This document shows, piece after piece, positions 12,901 through 27,900 of a DNA stretch of 39,199 bases (positions within the stretch are counted from its first letter, which is position 1; each line of letters begins with the position of its first letter). This stretch comes from Mesostigma viride. Lineage: Eukaryota > Streptophyta > Mesostigmatophyceae > Mesostigmatales > Mesostigmataceae. Location: NCBI GenBank assembly GCA_009746045.1, contig RPFO01000079.1:2484844-2524042 (forward strand), in the 5' to 3' direction. Under the pieces are notes generated by a model. That model saw only the letters and a list, made by a program, of their open reading frames with translations. It was not told where the DNA came from and did not search any database. The translations under genes were made by a program, and so were the position numbers.

Positions 12901-15900
12901 AGGGCATGACACACAGCCATGGACCGCTCCGTGAGGCCACGGGACAAACGTAAGGGCAGGAAAGCAGGATGGCTGGGAGGAACGAAACATGGGGGGTGGG
13001 GGGTGGGGAGGAGAAGAGATCTACTCACCGTTGCAATGTCCAAGCCGTGCCGTTGGAGACCCGACACATCGTTCACCTGCCACCACACACGCAGCCATCC
13101 AATGCGCAAGGGATCAGCAAAGTTGTTTGTCAAGGCCACATCCTTCACCTGCGCATTGCCGTACAGCACTGCAGGAAGAGCGATTGGTCCAAGCCACAAC
13201 CGGGCATGCCATCGCCGACGAGATGGATCACGTGTGACCCCACTGCAGGGGGCCCCCGTCGCGGGGCCATTCTGCAGCCAGCAATTAGGATCAGACTTCC
13301 AGTAGGATTTGGTGAGGCCGCTACAGCAGGCAAACAGTGACAGTGATTTTTGTGAATTCCAGCAGGTCACTGACAGGAAACAGGCGCCCAGACGAAACCG
13401 ATATTCAACACACAACCAGAGATCATATTCAACACACAACCAGAGATCCTGATATTCAAGACGCATGTACAACCAGATATCATATTCAACACACAACCAG
13501 AGATCCTGATATTCAAGACGCATGTACAACCAGATATCATATTCAACACACAACCAGAGAACAGATATTCAGCACACAGCCAGGCCACAGAGATCCTAGT
13601 AGTAGAAGCATCTCCAAGTAGAAATGGCGTGCCCATTTGCTGCCATGAGGTCCTTACCACCCCTCCTTTCCACTTGCCTTGCCGCATGCCGTGACCACAC
13701 ACCAACTTCAAAGTGAATGTATGCGCCATGACAGGCCCGCATGACAGATGGGCCCGACACATCGCCTCTGTTTCCTCACCGCCTTCGCATGCGGGACTCG
13801 CAGATGCAACTGAGCGCGTGTGTGTGTGCATGGATGTGCGCGTGTGCCTGTGTGCATGGGTGTGTGCGCGAAATATTTGAGTGGATGTGCGTGTGTCTGC
13901 GTTTTGATGATCGAGTAGCATTCGCTTCCGTCGGGACAAGCTTTGGCGTCTCTGCTGGTTGCGCATGCCTTATCACGGGGAAGAAGGGCGCCTTATCACG
14001 GGGAAGAAGGGCCTGGTGCCGCCCACAGGCACACTAACCCCATGCCGCTGCCACCACCACGCACAAAACCAACCCCTTACAGTTCCTTTAGTCCCTTATA
14101 GGACCCCATGCAACCAACATCATGCATCGCGACCCACGACCCATGCTAAAGCTATCCCGCACCACCATGCAGCATGGCACACCGTCACCCATCACCACCA
14201 TGCATCGCCACGCACCTTGACCCCGTCAATGAACTCCATGGTCAAAACCCGTCGCGAGCTGATATCCTGCAGTGGGCAGACGTGGCACCACGAGGTGACA
14301 TCGCAAGTCCAAGTTGGACCCGCAGGGTATGCGGCAGTGATGGTCAAGCGACGTGCCAATGGGGGCCTATGTAAATCTGATGTTAACCCATCCGAGTGAT
14401 TCCCTTTGTGAAGCCCCCCCCCCATAGTAAACAACGATAAAATTTGAAAGATAGAAAAAGGCATTGACATTCCACTGAGTGGATAGACAGAGACCTTGCA
14501 GATAAGGACCATACCTTGGTGGTATATGGCGCAACCCCAACGCTACAAATATTCGCATTAACAGGATGTGACGTAGAGTTGTGAAGGTTCAGGTGGGAAT
14601 ATAACTTTCTGGTTGGCTTCCCACCAGAAACGCCCCTGCCGGCCTGGTTTACCAAGGGACAAGTACCATGCAGTATAGACATCCCTCTGAAAGGAGCCAG
14701 GAGCAGGACGAAATGACAAGGGTGCAATAATGACAGTGAAACCCCACAGCGTGAAGTAGGGTTAAGGGTTTTAGGGTGGACTGGAAGTAGGGCACAATAC
14801 TATGGACGTGAAGGAGGGTGGAACAGACAGGGCCACCCCACCGCGTGACCGCGCAACGGACAGGCCTCACGTGACGGCAAGCTCTGTGCATCCACATTTC
14901 CAAGTGGCGCTCCCGCACATGCAGCCAACCAGGCACAACATGGACGCCATGGGATACCGCAGTAAGTTGTTGCCTACGCTAAATAAGTGGGATACCGCAG
15001 TAAGTTGTTGCCTACGCTAAATAAGTGGGATACCGCAGTAAGTTGTTGCCTACGCTAAATAAGTGGGATACCGCAGTAAGTTGTTGCCTACGCTAAATAA
15101 GTGGGATACCGCAGTAAGTTGTTGCCTACGCTAAATAAGTGGGATACCGCAGTAAGTTGTTGCCTACGCTAAATAAGTGGGATACCGCAGTAAGTTGTTG
15201 CCTACGCTAAATAAGTGGGATACCGCAGTAAGTTGTTGCCTACGCTAAATAAGTGGGATACCGCAGTAAGTTGTTGCCTACGCTAAATAAGTGGGATACC
15301 GCAATAAGTTGTTGCCTACGCTAAATAAGTGGGATACCGCAGTAAGTTGTTGCCTACGCTAAATAAGTGGGATACCGCAGTAAGTTGTTGCCTACGCTAA
15401 ATAAGTGGGATACCGCAGTAAGTTGTTGCCTACGCTAAATAAGTGGGATACCGCAGTAAGTTGTTGCCTACGCTAAATAAGTGGGATACCGCAGTAAGTT
15501 GTTGCCTACGCTAAATAAGTGGGATACCGCAGTAAGTTGTTGCCTACGCTAAATAAGTGGGATACCGCAGTAAGTTGTTGCCTACGCTAAATAAGTGGGG
15601 TTGTTGCCTACGCTAAATAAGTGGGATACCGCAGTAAGTTGTTGCCTACGCTAAATAAGTGGGATACCGCAGTAAGTTGTTGCCTACGCTAAATAAGTGG
15701 GATACCGCAGTAAGTTGTTGCCTACGCTAAATAAGTGGGGTTGTTGCCTACGCTAAATAAGTGGGATACCGCAGTAAGTTGTTGCCTACGCTAAATAAGT
15801 GGGATACCGCAGTAAGTTGTTGCCTACGCTAAATAAGTGGGGTTGTTGCCTACGCTAAATAAGTGGGATACCGCAGTAAGTTGTTGCCTACGCTAAATAA

Positions 15901-18900
15901 GTGGGATACCGCAGTAAGTTGTTGCCTACGCTAAATAAGTGGGATACCGCAGTAAGTTGTTGCCTACGCTAAATAAGTGGGGTTGTTGCCTACGCTAAAT
16001 AAGTGGGATACCGCAGTAAGTTGTTGCCTACGCTAAATAAGTGGGATACCGCAGTAAGTTGTTGCCTACGCTAAATAAGTGGGATACCGCAGTAAGTTGT
16101 TGCCTACGCTAAATAAGTGGGATACCGCAGTAAGTTGTTGCCTACGCTAAATAAGTGGGATACCGCAGTAAGTTGTTGCCTACGCTAAATAAGTGGGATA
16201 CCGCAGTAAGTTGTTGCCTACGCTAAATAAGTGGGATACCGCAGTAAGTTGTTGCCTACGCTAAATAAGTGGGATACCGCAGTAAGTTGTTGCCTACGCT
16301 AAATAAGTGGGATACCGCAGTAAGTTGTTGCCTACGCTAAATAAGTGGGATACCGCAGTAAGTTGTTGCCTACGCTAAATAAGTGGGATACCGCAGTAAG
16401 TTGTTGCCTACGCTAAATAAGTGGGATACCGCAGTAAGTTGTTGCCTACGCTAAATAAGTGGGATACCGCAGTAAGTTGTTGCCTACGCTAAATAAGTGG
16501 GATACCGCAGTAAGTTGTTGCCTACGCTAAATAAGTGGGATACCGCAGTAAGTTGTTGCCTACGCTAAATAAGTGGGATACCGCAGTAAGTTGTTGCCTA
16601 CGCTAAATAAGTGGGATACCGCAGTAAGTTGTTGCCTACGCTAAATAAGTGGGATACCGCAGTAAGTTGTTGCCTACGCTAAATAAGTGGGATACCGCAG
16701 TAAGTTGTTGCCTACGCTAAATAAGTGGGATACCGCAGTAAGTTGTTGCCTACGCTAAATAAGTGGGATACCGCAGTAAGTTGTTGCCTACGCTAAATAA
16801 GTGGGATACCGCAGTAAGTTGTTGCCTACGCTAAATAAGTGGGATACCGCAGTAAGTTGTTGCCTACGCTAAATAAGTGGGGTTGTTGCCTACGCTAAAT
16901 AAGTGGGATACCGCAGTAAGTTGTTGCCTACGCTAAATAAGTGGGATACCGCAGTAAGTTGTTGCCTACGCTAAATAAGTGGGATACCGCAGTAAGTTGT
17001 TGCCTACGCTAAATAAGTGGGATACCGCAGTAAGTTGTTGCCTACGCTAAATAAGTGGGGTTGTTGCCTACGCTAAATAAGTGGGATACCGCAGTAAGTT
17101 GTTGCCTACGCTAAATAAGTGGGATACCGCAGTAAGTTGTTGCCTACGCTAAATAAGTGGGATACCGCAGTAAGTTGTTGCCTACGCTAAATAAGTGGGT
17201 TGTTGCCTACGCTAAATAAGTGGGATACCGCAGTAAGTTGTTGCCTACGCTAAATAAGTGGGATACCGCAGTAAGTTGTTGCCTACGCTAAATAAGTGGG
17301 ATACCGCAGTAAGTTGTTGCCTACGCTAAATAAGTGGGATACCGCAGTAAGTTGTTGCCTACGCTAAATAAGTGGGATACCGCAGTAAGTTGTTGCCTAC
17401 GCTAAATAAGTGGGATACCGCAGTAAGTTGTTGCCTACGCTAAATAAGTGGGATACCGCAGTAAGTTGTTGCCTACGCTAAATAAGTGGGATACCGCAGT
17501 AAGTTGTTGCCTACGCTAAATAAGTGGGGTTGTTGCCTACGCTAAATAAGTGGGATACCGCAGTAAGTTGTTGCCTACGCTAAATAAGTGGGATACCGCA
17601 GTAAGTTGTTGCCTACGCTAAATAAGTGGGATACCGCAGTAAGTTGTTGCCTACGCTAAATAAGTGGGATACCGCAGTAAGTTGTTGCCTACGCTAAATA
17701 AGTGGGATACCGCAGTAAGTTGTTGCCTACGCTAAATAAGTGGGATACCGCAGTAAGTTGTTGCCTACGCTAAATAAGTGGGATACCGCAGTAAGTTGTT
17801 GCCTACGCTAAATAAGTGGGATACCGCAGTAAGTTGTTGCCTACGCTAAATAAGTGGGATACCGCAGTAAGTTGTTGCCTACGCTAAATAAGTGGGATAC
17901 CGCAGTAAGTTGTTGCCTACGCTAAATAAGTGGGATACCGCAGTAAGTTGTTGCCTACGCTAAATAAGTGGGATACCGCAGTAAGTTGTTGCCTACGCTA
18001 AATAAGTGGGATACCGCAGTAAGTTGTTGCCTACGCTAAATAAGTGGGATAAGTTGTTGCCTACGCTAAATAAGTGGGATACCGCAGTAAGTTGTTGCCT
18101 ACGCTAAATAAGTGGGATACCGCAGTAAGTTGTTGCCTACGCTAAATAAGTGGGATACCGCAGTAAGTTGTTGCCTACGCTAAATAAGTGGGATACCGCA
18201 GTAAGTTGTTGCCTACGCTAAATAAGTGGGATACCGCAGTAAGTTGTTGCCTACGCTAAATAAGTGGGATACCGCAGTAAGTTGTTGCCTACGCTAAATA
18301 AGTGGGATACCGCAGTAAGTTGTTGCCTACGCTAAATAAGTGGGATACCGCAGTAAGTTGTTGCCTACGCTAAATAAGTGGGATACCGCAGTAAGTTGTT
18401 GCCTACGCTAAATAAGTGGGATACCGCAGTAAGTTGTTGCCTACGCTAAATAAGTGGGATACCGCAGTAAGTTGTTGCCTACGCTAAATAAGTGGGATAC
18501 CGCAGTAAGTTGTTGCCTACGCTAAATAAGTGGGATACCGCAGTAAGTTGTTGCCTACGCTAAATAAGTGGGATACCGCAGTAAGTTGTTGCCTACGCTA
18601 AATAAGTGGGATACCGCAGTAAGTTGTTGCCTACGCTAAATAAGTGGGATACCGCAGTAAGTTGTTGCCTACGCTAAATAAGTGGGATACCGCAGTAAGT
18701 TGTTGCCTACGCTAAATAAGTGGGATACCGCAGTAAGTTGTTGCCTACGCTAAATAAGTGGGATACCGCAGTAAGTTGTTGCCTACGCTAAATAAGTGGG
18801 ATACCGCAGTAAGTTGTTGCCTACGCTAAATAAGTGGGATACCGCAGTAAGTTGTTGCCTACGCTAAATAAGTGGGATACCGCAGTAAGTTGTTGCCTAC

Positions 18901-21900
18901 GCTAAATAAGTGGGATACCGCAGTAAGTTGTTGCCTACGCTAAATAAGTGGGATACCGCAGTAAGTTGTTGCCTACGCTAAATAAGTGGGATACCGCAGT
19001 AAGTTGTTGCCTACGCTAAATAAGTGGGATACCGCAGTAAGTTGTTGCCTACGCTAAATAAGTGGGATACCGCAGTAAGTTGTTGCCTACGCTAAATAAG
19101 TGGGATACCGCAGTAAGTTGTTGCCTACGCTAAATAAGTGGGATACCGCAGTAAGTTGTTGCCTACGCTAAATAAGTGGGATACCGCAGTAAGTTGTTGC
19201 CTACGCTAAATAAGTGGGATACCGCAGTAAGTTGTTGCCTACGCTAAATAAGTGGGATACCGCAGTAAGTTGTTGCCTACGCTAAATAAGTGGGATACCG
19301 CAGTAAGTTGTTGCCTACGCTAAATAAGTGGGATACCGCAGTAAGTTGTTGCCTACGCTAAATAAGTGGGATACCGCAGTAAGTTGTTGCCTACGCTAAA
19401 TAAGTGGGATACCGCAGTAAGTTGTTGCCTACGCTAAATAAGTGGGATACCGCAGTAAGTTGTTGCCTACGCTAAATAAGTGGGATACCGCAGTAAGTTG
19501 TTGCCTACGCTAAATAAGTGGGATACCGCAGTAAGTTGTTGCCTACGCTAAATAAGTGGGATACCGCAGTAAGTTGTTGCCTACGCTAAATAAGTGGGAT
19601 ACCGCAGTAAGTTGTTGCCTACGCTAAATAAGTGGGATACCGCAGTAAGTTGTTGCCTACGCTAAATAAGTGGGATACCGCAGTAAGTTGTTGCCTACGC
19701 TAAATAAGTGGGATACCGCAGTAAGTTGTTGCCTACGCTAAATAAGTGGGATACCGCAGTAAGTTGTTGCCTACGCTAAATAAGTGGGATACCGCAGTAA
19801 GTTGTTGCCTACGCTAAATAAGTGGGATACCGCAGTAAGTTGTTGCCTACGCTAAATAAGTGGGATACCGCAGTAAGTTGTTGCCTACGCTAAATAAGTG
19901 GGATACCGCAGTAAGTTGTTGCCTACGCTAAATAAGTGGGATACCGCAGTAAGTTGTTGCCTACGCTAAATAAGTGGGATACCGCAGTAAGTTGTTGCCT
20001 ACGCTAAATAAGTGGGATACCGCAGTAAGTTGTTGCCTACGCTAAATAAGTGGGATACCGCAGTAAGTTGTTGCCTACGCTAAATAAGTGGGATACCGCA
20101 GTAAGTTGTTGCCTACGCTAAATAAGTGGGATACCGCAGTAAGTTGTTGCCTACGCTAAATAAGTGGGATACCGCAGTAAGTTGTTGCCTACGCTAAATA
20201 AGTGGGATACCGCAGTAAGTTGTTGCCTACGCTAAATAAGTGGGATACCGCAGTAAGTTGTTGCCTACGCTAAATAAGTGGGATACCGCAGTAAGTTGTT
20301 GCCTACGCTAAATAAGTGGGATACCGCAGTAAGTTGTTGCCTACGCTAAATAAGTGGGATACCGCAGTAAGTTGTTGCCTACGCTAAATAAGTGGGATAC
20401 CGCAGTAAGTTGTTGCCTACGCTAAATAAGTGGGATACCGCAGTAAGTTGTTGCCTACGCTAAATAAGTGGGATACCGCAGTAAGTTGTTGCCTACGCTA
20501 AATAAGTGGGATACCGCAGTAAGTTGTTGCCTACGCTAAATAAGTGGGATACCGCAGTAAGTTGTTGCCTACGCTAAATAAGTGGGATACCGCAGTAAGT
20601 TGTTGCCTACGCTAAATAAGTGGGATACCGCAGTAAGTTGTTGCCTACGCTAAATAAGTGGGATACCGCAGTAAGTTGTTGCCTACGCTAAATAAGTGGG
20701 ATACCGCAGTAAGTTGTTGCCTACGCTAAATAAGTGGGATACCGCAGTAAGTTGTTGCCTACGCTAAATAAGTGGGATACCGCAGTAAGTTGTTGCCTAC
20801 GCTAAATAAGTGGGATACCGCAGTAAGTTGTTGCCTACGCTAAATAAGTGGGATACCGCAGTAAGTTGTTGCCTACGCTAAATAAGTGGGATACCGCAGT
20901 AAGTTGTTGCCTACGCTAAATAAGTGGGATACCGCAGTAAGTTGTTGCCTACGCTAAATAAGTGGGATACCGCAGTAAGTTGTTGCCTACGCTAAATAAG
21001 TGGGATACCGCAGTAAGTTGTTGCCTACGCTAAATAAGTGGGATACCGCAGTAAGTTGTTGCCTACGCTAAATAAGTGGGATACCGCAGTAAGTTGTTGC
21101 CTACGCTAAATAAGTGGGATACCGCAGTAAGTTGTTGCCTACGCTAAATAAGTGGGATACCGCAGTAAGTTGTTGCCTACGCTAAATAAGTGGGATACCG
21201 CAGTAAGTTGTTGCCTACGCTAAATAAGTGGGATACCGCAGTAAGTTGTTGCCTACGCTAAATAAGTGGGATACCGCAGTAAGTTGTTGCCTACGCTAAA
21301 TAAGTGGGATACCGCAGTAAGTTGTTGCCTACGCTAAATAAGTGGGATACCGCAGTAAGTTGTTGCCTACGCTAAATAAGTGGGATACCGCAGTAAGTTG
21401 TTGCCTACGCTAAATAAGTGGGATACCGCAGTAAGTTGTTGCCTACGCTAAATAAGTGGGATACCGCAGTAAGTTGTTGCCTACGCTAAATAAGTGGGAT
21501 ACCGCAGTAAGTTGTTGCCTACGCTAAATAAGTGGGATACCGCAGTAAGTTGTTGCCTACGCTAAATAAGTGGGATACCGCAGTAAGTTGTTGCCTACGC
21601 TAAATAAGTGGGATACCGCAGTAAGTTGTTGCCTACGCTAAATAAGTGGGATACCGCAGTAAGTTGTTGCCTACGCTAAATAAGTGGGATACCGCAGTAA
21701 GTTGTTGCCTACGCTAAATAAGTGGGATACCGCAGTAAGTTGTTGCCTACGCTAAATAAGTGGGATACCGCAGTAAGTTGTTGCCTACGCTAAATAAGTG
21801 GGATACCGCAGTAAGTTGTTGCCTACGCTAAATAAGTGGGATACCGCAGTAAGTTGTTGCCTACGCTAAATAAGTGGGATACCGCAGTAAGTTGTTGCCT

Positions 21901-24900
21901 ACGCTAAATAAGTGGGATACCGCAGTAAGTTGTTGCCTACGCTAAATAAGTGGGATACCGCAGTAAGTTGTTGCCTACGCTAAATAAGTGGGATACCGCA
22001 GTAAGTTGTTGCCTACGCTAAATAAGTGGGATACCGCAGTAAGTTGTTGCCTACGCTAAATAAGTGGGATACCGCAGTAAGTTGTTGCCTACGCTAAATA
22101 AGTGGGATACCGCAGTAAGTTGTTGCCTACGCTAAATAAGTGGGATACCGCAGTAAGTTGTTGCCTACGCTAAATAAGTGGGATACCGCAGTAAGTTGTT
22201 GCCTACGCTAAATAAGTGGGATACCGCAGTAAGTTGTTGCCTACGCTAAATAAGTGGGATACCGCAGTAAGTTGTTGCCTACGCTAAATAAGTGGGATAC
22301 CGCAGTAAGTTGTTGCCTACGCTAAATAAGTGGGATACCGCAGTAAGTTGTTGCCTACGCTAAATAAGTGGGATACCGCAGTAAGTTGTTGCCTACGCTA
22401 AATAAGTGGGATACCGCAGTAAGTTGTTGCCTACGCTAAATAAGTGGGATACCGCAGTAAGTTGTTGCCTACGCTAAATAAGTGGGATACCGCAGTAAGT
22501 TGTTGCCTACGCTAAATAAGTGGGATACCGCAGTAAGTTGTTGCCTACGCTAAATAAGTGGGATACCGCAGTAAGTTGTTGCCTACGCTAAATAAGTGGG
22601 ATACCGCAGTAAGTTGTTGCCTACGCTAAATAAGTGGGATACCGCAGTAAGTTGTTGCCTACGCTAAATAAGTGGGATACCGCAGTAAGTTGTTGCCTAC
22701 GCTAAATAAGTGGGATACCGCAGTAAGTTGTTGCCTACGCTAAATAAGTGGGATACCGCAGTAAGTTGTTGCCTACGCTAAATAAGTGGGATACCGCAGT
22801 AAGTTGTTGCCTACGCTAAATAAGTGGGATACCGCAGTAAGTTGTTGCCTACGCTAAATAAGTGGGATACCGCAGTAAGTTGTTGCCTACGCTAAATAAG
22901 TGGGATACCGCAGTAAGTTGTTGCCTACGCTAAATAAGTGGGATACCGCAGTAAGTTGTTGCCTACGCTAAATAAGTGGGATACCGCAGTAAGTTGTTGC
23001 CTACGCTAAATAAGTGGGATACCGCAGTAAGTTGTTGCCTACGCTAAATAAGTGGGATACCGCAGTAAGTTGTTGCCTACGCTAAATAAGTGGGATACCG
23101 CAGTAAGTTGTTGCCTACGCTAAATAAGTGGGATACCGCAGTAAGTTGTTGCCTACGCTAAATAAGTGGGATACCGCAGTAAGTTGTTGCCTACGCTAAA
23201 TAAGTGGGATACCGCAGTAAGTTGTTGCCTACGCTAAATAAGTGGGATACCGCAGTAAGTTGTTGCCTACGCTAAATAAGTGGGATACCGCAGTAAGTTG
23301 TTGCCTACGCTAAATAAGTGGGATACCGCAGTAAGTTGTTGCCTACGCTAAATAAGTGGGATACCGCAGTAAGTTGTTGCCTACGCTAAATAAGTGGGAT
23401 ACCGCAGTAAGTTGTTGCCTACGCTAAATAAGTGGGATACCGCAGTAAGTTGTTGCCTACGCTAAATAAGTGGGATACCGCAGTAAGTTGTTGCCTACGC
23501 TAAATAAGTGGGATACCGCAGTAAGTTGTTGCCTACGCTAAATAAGTGGGATACCGCAGTAAGTTGTTGCCTACGCTAAATAAGTGGGATACCGCAGTAA
23601 GTTGTTGCCTACGCTAAATAAGTGGGATACCGCAGTAAGTTGTTGCCTACGCTAAATAAGTGGGATACCGCAGTAAGTTGTTGCCTACGCTAAATAAGTG
23701 GGATACCGCAGTAAGTTGTTGCCTACGCTAAATAAGTGGGATACCGCAGTAAGTTGTTGCCTACGCTAAATAAGTGGGATACCGCAGTAAGTTGTTGCCT
23801 ACGCTAAATAAGTGGGATACCGCAGTAAGTTGTTGCCTACGCTAAATAAGTGGGATACCGCAGTAAGTTGTTGCCTACGCTAAATAAGTGGGATACCGCA
23901 GTAAGTTGTTGCCTACGCTAAATAAGTGGGATACCGCAGTAAGTTGTTGCCTACGCTAAATAAGTGGGATACCGCAGTAAGTTGTTGCCTACGCTAAATA
24001 AGTGGGATACCGCAGTAAGTTGTTGCCTACGCTAAATAAGTGGGATACCGCAGTAAGTTGTTGCCTACGCTAAATAAGTGGGATACCGCAGTAAGTTGTT
24101 GCCTACGCTAAATAAGTGGGATACCGCAGTAAGTTGTTGCCTACGCTAAATAAGTGGGATACCGCAGTAAGTTGTTGCCTACGCTAAATAAGTGGGATAC
24201 CGCAGTAAGTTGTTGCCTACGCTAAATAAGTGGGATACCGCAGTAAGTTGTTGCCTACGCTAAATAAGTGGGATACCGCAGTAAGTTGTTGCCTACGCTA
24301 AATAAGTGGGATACCGCAGTAAGTTGTTGCCTACGCTAAATAAGTGGGATACCGCAGTAAGTTGTTGCCTACGCTAAATAAGTGGGATACCGCAGTAAGT
24401 TGTTGCCTACGCTAAATAAGTGGGATACCGCAGTAAGTTGTTGCCTACGCTAAATAAGTGGGATACCGCAGTAAGTTGTTGCCTACGCTAAATAAGTGGG
24501 ATACCGCAGTAAGTTGTTGCCTACGCTAAATAAGTGGGATACCGCAGTAAGTTGTTGCCTACGCTAAATAAGTGGGATACCGCAGTAAGTTGTTGCCTAC
24601 GCTAAATAAGTGGGATACCGCAGTAAGTTGTTGCCTACGCTAAATAAGTGGGATACCGCAGTAAGTTGTTGCCTACGCTAAATAAGTGGGATACCGCAGT
24701 AAGTTGTTGCCTACGCTAAATAAGTGGGATACCGCAGTAAGTTGTTGCCTACGCTAAATAAGTGGGATACCGCAGTAAGTTGTTGCCTACGCTAAATAAG
24801 TGGGATACCGCAGTAAGTTGTTGCCTACGCTAAATAAGTGGGATACCGCAGTAAGTTGTTGCCTACGCTAAATAAGTGGGATACCGCAGTAAGTTGTTGC

Positions 24901-27900
24901 CTACGCTAAATAAGTGGGATACCGCAGTAAGTTGTTGCCTACGCTAAATAAGTGGGATACCGCAGTAAGTTGTTGCCTACGCTAAATAAGTGGGATACCG
25001 CAGTAAGTTGTTGCCTACGCTAAATAAGTGGGATACCGCAGTAAGTTGTTGCCTACGCTAAATAAGTGGGATACCGCAGTAAGTTGTTGCCTACGCTAAA
25101 TAAGTGGGATACCGCAGTAAGTTGTTGCCTACGCTAAATAAGTGGGATACCGCAGTAAGTTGTTGCCTACGCTAAATAAGTGGGATACCGCAGTAAGTTG
25201 TTGCCTACGCTAAATAAGTGGGATACCGCAGTAAGTTGTTGCCTACGCTAAATAAGTGGGATACCGCAGTAAGTTGTTGCCTACGCTAAATAAGTGGGAT
25301 ACCGCAGTAAGTTGTTGCCTACGCTAAATAAGTGGGATACCGCAGTAAGTTGTTGCCTACGCTAAATAAGTGGGATACCGCAGTAAGTTGTTGCCTACGC
25401 TAAATAAGTGGGATACCGCAGTAAGTTGTTGCCTACGCTAAATAAGTGGGATACCGCAGTAAGTTGTTGCCTACGCTAAATAAGTGGGATACCGCAGTAA
25501 GTTGTTGCCTACGCTAAATAAGTGGGATACCGCAGTAAGTTGTTGCCTACGCTAAATAAGTGGGATACCGCAGTAAGTTGTTGCCTACGCTAAATAAGTG
25601 GGATACCGCAGTAAGTTGTTGCCTACGCTAAATAAGTGGGATACCGCAGTAAGTTGTTGCCTACGCTAAATAAGTGGGATACCGCAGTAAGTTGTTGCCT
25701 ACGCTAAATAAGTGGGATACCGCAGTAAGTTGTTGCCTACGCTAAATAAGTGGGATACCGCAGTAAGTTGTTGCCTACGCTAAATAAGTGGGATACCGCA
25801 GTAAGTTGTTGCCTACGCTAAATAAGTGGGATACCGCAGTAAGTTGTTGCCTACGCTAAATAAGTGGGATACCGCAGTAAGTTGTTGCCTACGCTAAATA
25901 AGTGGGATACCGCAGTAAGTTGTTGCCTACGCTAAATAAGTGGGATACCGCAGTAAGTTGTTGCCTACGCTAAATAAGTGGGATACCGCAGTAAGTTGTT
26001 GCCTACGCTAAATAAGTGGGATACCGCAGTAAGTTGTTGCCTACGCTAAATAAGTGGGATACCGCAGTAAGTTGTTGCCTACGCTAAATAAGTGGGATAC
26101 CGCAGTAAGTTGTTGCCTACGCTAAATAAGTGGGATACCGCAGTAAGTTGTTGCCTACGCTAAATAAGTGGGATACCGCAGTAAGTTGTTGCCTACGCTA
26201 AATAAGTGGGATACCGCAGTAAGTTGTTGCCTACGCTAAATAAGTGGGATACCGCAGTAAGTTGTTGCCTACGCTAAATAAGTGGGATACCGCAGTAAGT
26301 TGTTGCCTACGCTAAATAAGTGGGATACCGCAGTAAGTTGTTGCCTACGCTAAATAAGTGGGATACCGCAGTAAGTTGTTGCCTACGCTAAATAAGTGGG
26401 ATACCGCAGTAAGTTGTTGCCTACGCTAAATAAGTGGGATACCGCAGTAAGTTGTTGCCTACGCTAAATAAGTGGGATACCGCAGTAAGTTGTTGCCTAC
26501 GCTAAATAAGTGGGATACCGCAGTAAGTTGTTGCCTACGCTAAATAAGTGGGATACCGCAGTAAGTTGTTGCCTACGCTAAATAAGTGGGATACCGCAGT
26601 AAGTTGTTGCCTACGCTAAATAAGTGGGATACCGCAGTAAGTTGTTGCCTACGCTAAATAAGTGGGATACCGCAGTAAGTTGTTGCCTACGCTAAATAAG
26701 TGGGATACCGCAGTAAGTTGTTGCCTACGCTAAATAAGTGGGATACCGCAGTAAGTTGTTGCCTACGCTAAATAAGTGGGATACCGCAGTAAGTTGTTGC
26801 CTACGCTAAATAAGTGGGATACCGCAGTAAGTTGTTGCCTACGCTAAATAAGTGGGATACCGCAGTAAGTTGTTGCCTACGCTAAATAAGTGGGATACCG
26901 CAGTAAGTTGTTGCCTACGCTAAATAAGTGGGATACCGCAGTAAGTTGTTGCCTACGCTAAATAAGTGGGATACCGCAGTAAGTTGTTGCCTACGCTAAA
27001 TAAGTGGGATACCGCAGTAAGTTGTTGCCTACGCTAAATAAGTGGGATACCGCAGTAAGTTGTTGCCTACGCTAAATAAGTGGGATACCGCAGTAAGTTG
27101 TTGCCTACGCTAAATAAGTGGGATACCGCAGTAAGTTGTTGCCTACGCTAAATAAGTGGGATACCGCAGTAAGTTGTTGCCTACGCTAAATAAGTGGGAT
27201 ACCGCAGTAAGTTGTTGCCTACGCTAAATAAGTGGGATACCGCAGTAAGTTGTTGCCTACGCTAAATAAGTGGGATACCGCAGTAAGTTGTTGCCTACGC
27301 TAAATAAGTGGGATACCGCAGTAAGTTGTTGCCTACGCTAAATAAGTGGGATACCGCAGTAAGTTGTTGCCTACGCTAAATAAGTGGGATACCGCAGTAA
27401 GTTGTTGCCTACGCTAAATAAGTGGGATACCGCAGTAAGTTGTTGCCTACGCTAAATAAGTGGGATACCGCAGTAAGTTGTTGCCTACGCTAAATAAGTG
27501 GGATACCGCAGTAAGTTGTTGCCTACGCTAAATAAGTGGGATACCGCAGTAAGTTGTTGCCTACGCTAAATAAGTGGGATACCGCAGTAAGTTGTTGCCT
27601 ACGCTAAATAAGTGGGATACCGCAGTAAGTTGTTGCCTACGCTAAATAAGTGGGATACCGCAGTAAGTTGTTGCCTACGCTAAATAAGTGGGATACCGCA
27701 GTAAGTTGTTGCCTACGCTAAATAAGTGGGATACCGCAGTAAGTTGTTGCCTACGCTAAATAAGTGGGATACCGCAGTAAGTTGTTGCCTACGCTAAATA
27801 AGTGGGATACCGCAGTAAGTTGTTGCCTACGCTAAATAAGTGGGATACCGCAGTAAGTTGTTGCCTACGCTAAATAAGTGGGATACCGCAGTAAGTTGTT

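Larger units (their letters stand above)
13077..14215 (-). other. Intron 5 (1.1 kb) with minisatellites
   Basis: It lies between exon 5 donor gtgcgt and exon 6 acceptor gtggcag. It contains the 57-bp repeat at 13400-13580, a TG-rich tract at about 13815-13900, and a 22-bp duplication at 13969-14010. No coding block is recognised. Confidence 0.8.

Noticed and set aside
13367-13966. Open minus-strand frame of about 200 codons through the 57-bp repeat
   Set aside because: The repeat period is a multiple of three and the frame is repetitive. It lies in intron 5 and has no family resemblance.
14216-14276. Satellite unit derived from the exon 5 acceptor (GATATCCTGCAGT versus GATACCGCAGT)
   Set aside because: The likeness would fit the echo pattern but covers only about a dozen bases with gaps, which is too weak to claim.
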